DNA of 64,000 nt from Acinetobacter brisouioides (GTDB taxonomy: Bacteria; Pseudomonadota; Gammaproteobacteria; Pseudomonadales; Moraxellaceae). Positions within the stretch are counted from its first letter, which is position 1. Each line of letters opens with the position of its first letter. Under the pieces are notes generated by a model. The model made no database searches, had not been told where the DNA came from, and was given only the letters and a program-made list of their open reading frames with translations. Shown in pieces: positions 62,071 to 64,000 of this stretch. Made by a program: the position numbers and the translations under genes. The stretch covers positions 62,001 through 126,000 of the forward strand of contig NZ_SJNX01000001.1 of NCBI RefSeq assembly GCF_004331075.1, given 5' to 3'.

Positions 62071-62346
62071 TTACTCTGAAATTTGATCTTTGATTGAATC
62101 ATAATTCTCTTGCAATCGTTGAGCGTAATTCGCTGTATCTCGACTATTCTGTTTCAATAGCTCAATAATTTCTAACCACAGCCCAACTGGAATTGGTCTA
62201 TCACCTGACAACCACTGTCTAACACGTCTAGGGTCAACATCAACAGCTCGAGCAAAGTCAGTTTGCCAACTTTGCCCAAATAGCAAAGTCCCTGCTAAAC
62301 GTAACTGTTCAGGTGTCATACGTTGAGTGTCGTGTAGTTCAGGCAT
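62071..62346 (-). CDS. Small HTH transcriptional regulator
   Basis: With the ATG at 62346 (MPELHDTQRMTPEQLRLAGT) the protein is 91 aa. The helix-turn-helix is LLFGQSWQTDFARAVDVDPR and RVRQWLSGDRPIPVGLWLEI, the pattern of Cro/YdaS-like or XRE phage and chromosomal regulators. The C-terminal helix is charged. It lies behind a 34-bp inverted repeat 30 bp upstream, which it may bind to control itself. Confidence 0.75.
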   Translation of the reverse strand: MPELHDTQRMTPEQLRLAGTLLFGQSWQTDFARAVDVDPRRVRQWLSGDRPIPVGLWLEIIELLKQNSRDTANYAQRLQENYDSIKDQISE

Positions 62347-62375
62347 ACAGACCAAAGTTCCAAATATAAATACAT

Positions 62376-62454
62376 TTATAAAATTATCGCGTCTGCGATA
62401 ATTTTATAAGCAAAATGATAATTTTATTTAGCAAATGCTAAATTTATAAGCAAA
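62376..62454. promoter_or_regulatory. Operator-like cluster of palindromes and repeats
   Basis: TTATAAAATTATCGC (62376-62390) and GCGATAATTTTATAA (62395-62409) are exact reverse complements around GTCT. A second palindrome TTTAGCAAATGCTAAA (62427-62442) follows, flanked by two exact TTTATAAGCAAA copies (62403-62414, 62443-62454). GATAATTTTAT occurs twice. The cluster covers the upstream region of the HTH regulator and looks like multiple repressor sites. Confidence 0.65.
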
Positions 62455-62507
62455 TTATAGATAAAACTATAATTTTTATTGGTAAATATTTATATCTGTT
62501 TATAAAA

Positions 62508-62525
62508 AAGCACCCTAAGATGCTT
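62508..62525 (-). terminator. Weak terminator of the 459-aa gene
   Basis: AAGCA and TGCTT pair with an eight-base loop containing partial extra pairing, followed by TTTTTT on the minus strand. It begins right at the stop codon. Confidence 0.45.
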
Positions 62526-63904
62526 TATTCATCACCATATTGCATATCTCTAAATGCTATATCATCATCTTTGCCTTTATATCTACATAGTCTATTTACT
62601 AATTCCAAAAGAACCCATCTTGCAACTTCTGCCAATCTATTTCTATCAACCCCAAATTCAAAGGATTCCAACATATTCTTTAATGTGCCATGTAATATTC
62701 TAGACCGCCCTTCTTCATAAAATCGCTTAACAAAAGAATGTACAGTTACTGGTTCAAGCCCATCTTTATCAAAAAGGATATATTCATCTTTACAATTATA
62801 GATATTACAAAGTAATTCTTTGATACCCACAGATTTACCACTAGAACTTAATGTATCTAAACAACTAGCAAGCTTTGCTACAGCAATTGCGTCATTTGAT
62901 TCTCTCATTCCTTCCGCATACCAATTAAGAGCAAAGCACCATCTACTAACTAAATTTGGGCAACTCACATATGCTGGATCAACTAACCCCCTTATTACAA
63001 AGGAATATGGAAACTGCATTCGTAATATTTTTTGATCAATATCTTCATATTGCACTTCATCTAACGGTGGCAGAAATACTTTACTCAAACCAGATGATGG
63101 TAAATTTAAATAACCATTTGTTACGGTAAAATCACCATATTTTAAAGATGGCAATCTTTCCAATTGAAGTACATTGTTATAAAAAAAACGCTGACCTCCC
63201 AAAAGTAGAGAAATCATATCAAGTGCCGTTTTGCATATTTGTTTTGCTAATTTTTCAGAAAGCCTTTCTTCATAACCAATTATCTCAATTGAAATCATTG
63301 AATTTGAGTTTTTAACTGTGCGGTACACAGCTTCAGCAAGACCATCAATTTCATTTTCAGGTAATTTTTTCTGTAAACACTCAACAACATCAGTCTTCCA
63401 ATTTTCATTATTTCTTGAAGATGAATACATCTTCTTAATTTCAGGGGAAAAATCTACTGTATTCAACCAATCTGTAATACTAGATATTTTGACATCACCT
63501 AAATTAATTGGTTTTTTTGTATTAAAATCTAGTGTAGATGCAGGGAAATGATAAATTCTATTTTGTAGTTGATTGAAATGTGCCTCAACTTCTGACTTAA
63601 TGAGCCTAATATTTACTTTAGGATTTTCATTTGAAAAATCTTTGTCAGTTATAATATTTACTATTTTGTTAATAACAATCTGTCTAAACACGCTTGATTC
63701 AACTTTATCTTTTTTATCACAATTTTTATAGATGATTGATGAAAAATCAGTAAAAAGCTGAGATGCTCTTTTACCATAAACAAGATGATGACCATTATCT
63801 GAACTAGTCATACCCATAAAATTATTTTGAAAGTCAAAACCCTCATTTGAGTTATCTTTTTCTAATTCTTCTATAAGTTCATTAAACATCTCTTTCAATT
63901 TCAT
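62525..63904 (-). CDS. HEPN-like protein of unknown function, 459 aa
   Basis: This is a soluble, mostly helical protein. The C-terminal third resembles a HEPN fold: WCFALNWYAEGMRESNDAIA and AVAKLASCLDTLSSSGKSVG, then FVKRFYEEGRSRILHGTLKN near 390-405, whose RSRILH gives the R-x4-H catalytic pattern, and LAEVARWVLLELVNRLCRYK as the last helix. This helix-motif-helix arrangement is seen in ApeA/Abi-type antiphage HEPN proteins and in many uncharacterised phage-borne genes. The first 250 residues are not recognised. It is AT-rich compared with the tail genes and stands alone, so it is probably an accessory gene. Confidence 0.6.
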   Translation of the reverse strand: MKLKEMFNELIEELEKDNSNEGFDFQNNFMGMTSSDNGHHLVYGKRASQLFTDFSSIIYKNCDKKDKVESSVFRQIVINKIVNIITDKDFSNENPKVNIRLIKSEVEAHFNQLQNRIYHFPASTLDFNTKKPINLGDVKISSITDWLNTVDFSPEIKKMYSSSRNNENWKTDVVECLQKKLPENEIDGLAEAVYRTVKNSNSMISIEIIGYEERLSEKLAKQICKTALDMISLLLGGQRFFYNNVLQLERLPSLKYGDFTVTNGYLNLPSSGLSKVFLPPLDEVQYEDIDQKILRMQFPYSFVIRGLVDPAYVSCPNLVSRWCFALNWYAEGMRESNDAIAVAKLASCLDTLSSSGKSVGIKELLCNIYNCKDEYILFDKDGLEPVTVHSFVKRFYEEGRSRILHGTLKNMLESFEFGVDRNRLAEVARWVLLELVNRLCRYKGKDDDIAFRDMQYGDE

Positions 63905-64000
63905 ATAAATTATACACTTGGAGCTAAAATCAAATTTATAGCATATTTAAATTACCAATTCACATATCAAAGTTTCATTTGACCACCCTACCGAATCACT

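Larger units (their letters stand above)
39626..64000. mobile_element. Lambda-like siphovirus prophage, left part (continues past the window)
   Basis: Tail, tail-tip and lysis genes on the minus strand follow the lambda order (tail tube, G/GT, tape measure, L-like, K-like, TipJ, then holin-endolysin-Rz/Rz1). Antirepressors, Arc-like and HTH regulators and small accessory genes surround them. The left edge is placed at the tRNA remnant. No integrase, terminase, portal or capsid gene lies in the window, so the right end and the head module must be beyond 64 kb, or have been lost. Confidence 0.85.

Noticed and set aside
1..64000. CRISPR array
   Set aside because: No series of regularly spaced direct repeats was seen; the tandem repeats found are operators or protein repeats.
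1..64000. Insertion sequences
   Set aside because: No transposase frame or paired terminal inverted repeats with target duplication were recognised. The 46-bp inverted copies flanking the GGDEF-EAL gene were considered as element ends but enclose only a normal signalling gene.

Overview
The window looks like a chromosomal segment of an Acinetobacter-type gammaproteobacterium. Base composition is AT-rich, and mutS, fdxA, a UspA-type protein, an MdtABC-like pump, gabP and alaX are all of the gammaproteobacterial kind. About 39.6 kb of ordinary chromosome is followed by the tail-and-lysis arm of a lambda-like siphovirus prophage that runs off the right edge. This assignment rests on protein family resemblance read by eye; no search was run.

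Chromosomal part. 1-1.4 kb: the end of a zinc metallopeptidase and a SPOR-domain protein. 2.5-8.5 kb: two large cyclic-di-GMP signalling proteins (PAS-PAS-GAF-GGDEF-EAL, and Cache-PAS-GGDEF). Each has, about 160 bp upstream, one copy of the same 46-bp sequence, in opposite orientations. 8.7-15.1 kb: a frameshifted EamA transporter, a tandem Usp protein, an O-methyltransferase, an M15-like lipoprotein, fdxA and mutS. 15.5-20 kb: a divergent iron-reduction locus. A PepSY/flavodoxin/NADPH reductase faces a fusion of a PadR-type repressor to a siderophore-interacting FAD reductase, with two copies of a 20-bp palindrome in front of the fusion gene. 20-30 kb: a Bcr/CflA exporter and a four-gene efflux operon (adaptor, two RND permeases, outer-membrane factor). 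One permease carries a 34-residue Ser/Thr insertion. 30.8-32.2 kb: gabP. 33-37 kb: a tartrate locus (LysR regulator, MFS transporter, ttdA, ttdB). 37-39.6 kb: a small secreted protein, a LysR regulator and alaX.

Prophage part, from about 39.6 kb. A 3' half of a tRNA-Val-like gene directly after alaX is a candidate attachment site. The left arm (39.9-46.8 kb) is an accessory zone: a membrane protein between direct repeats, a HicA/HicB-like pair, a BRO-type antirepressor, an Arc-like repressor, a HEPN-like protein, further membrane proteins, and a lone type IV pilin with its own promoter and terminator. On the minus strand then follow lysis genes (holin, SAR-type GH24 endolysin, Rz with nested Rz1) and a lambda-order tail module read right to left: tail tube, G/GT chaperone with a GGGAAAG slippery site, tape measure with a lytic transglycosylase domain, several tail-tip proteins, DUF1833, NlpC/P60 and TipJ. 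A lipoprotein with its own promoter and terminator interrupts the chaperone-tape measure pair. To the right of the tail tube lie a 44-aa membrane protein, an ORF6N antirepressor, a small HTH regulator behind a large palindrome, and a 459-aa protein with a HEPN-type RxxxxH motif. Integrase, terminase, portal and capsid genes are not in the window and presumably lie beyond 64 kb.
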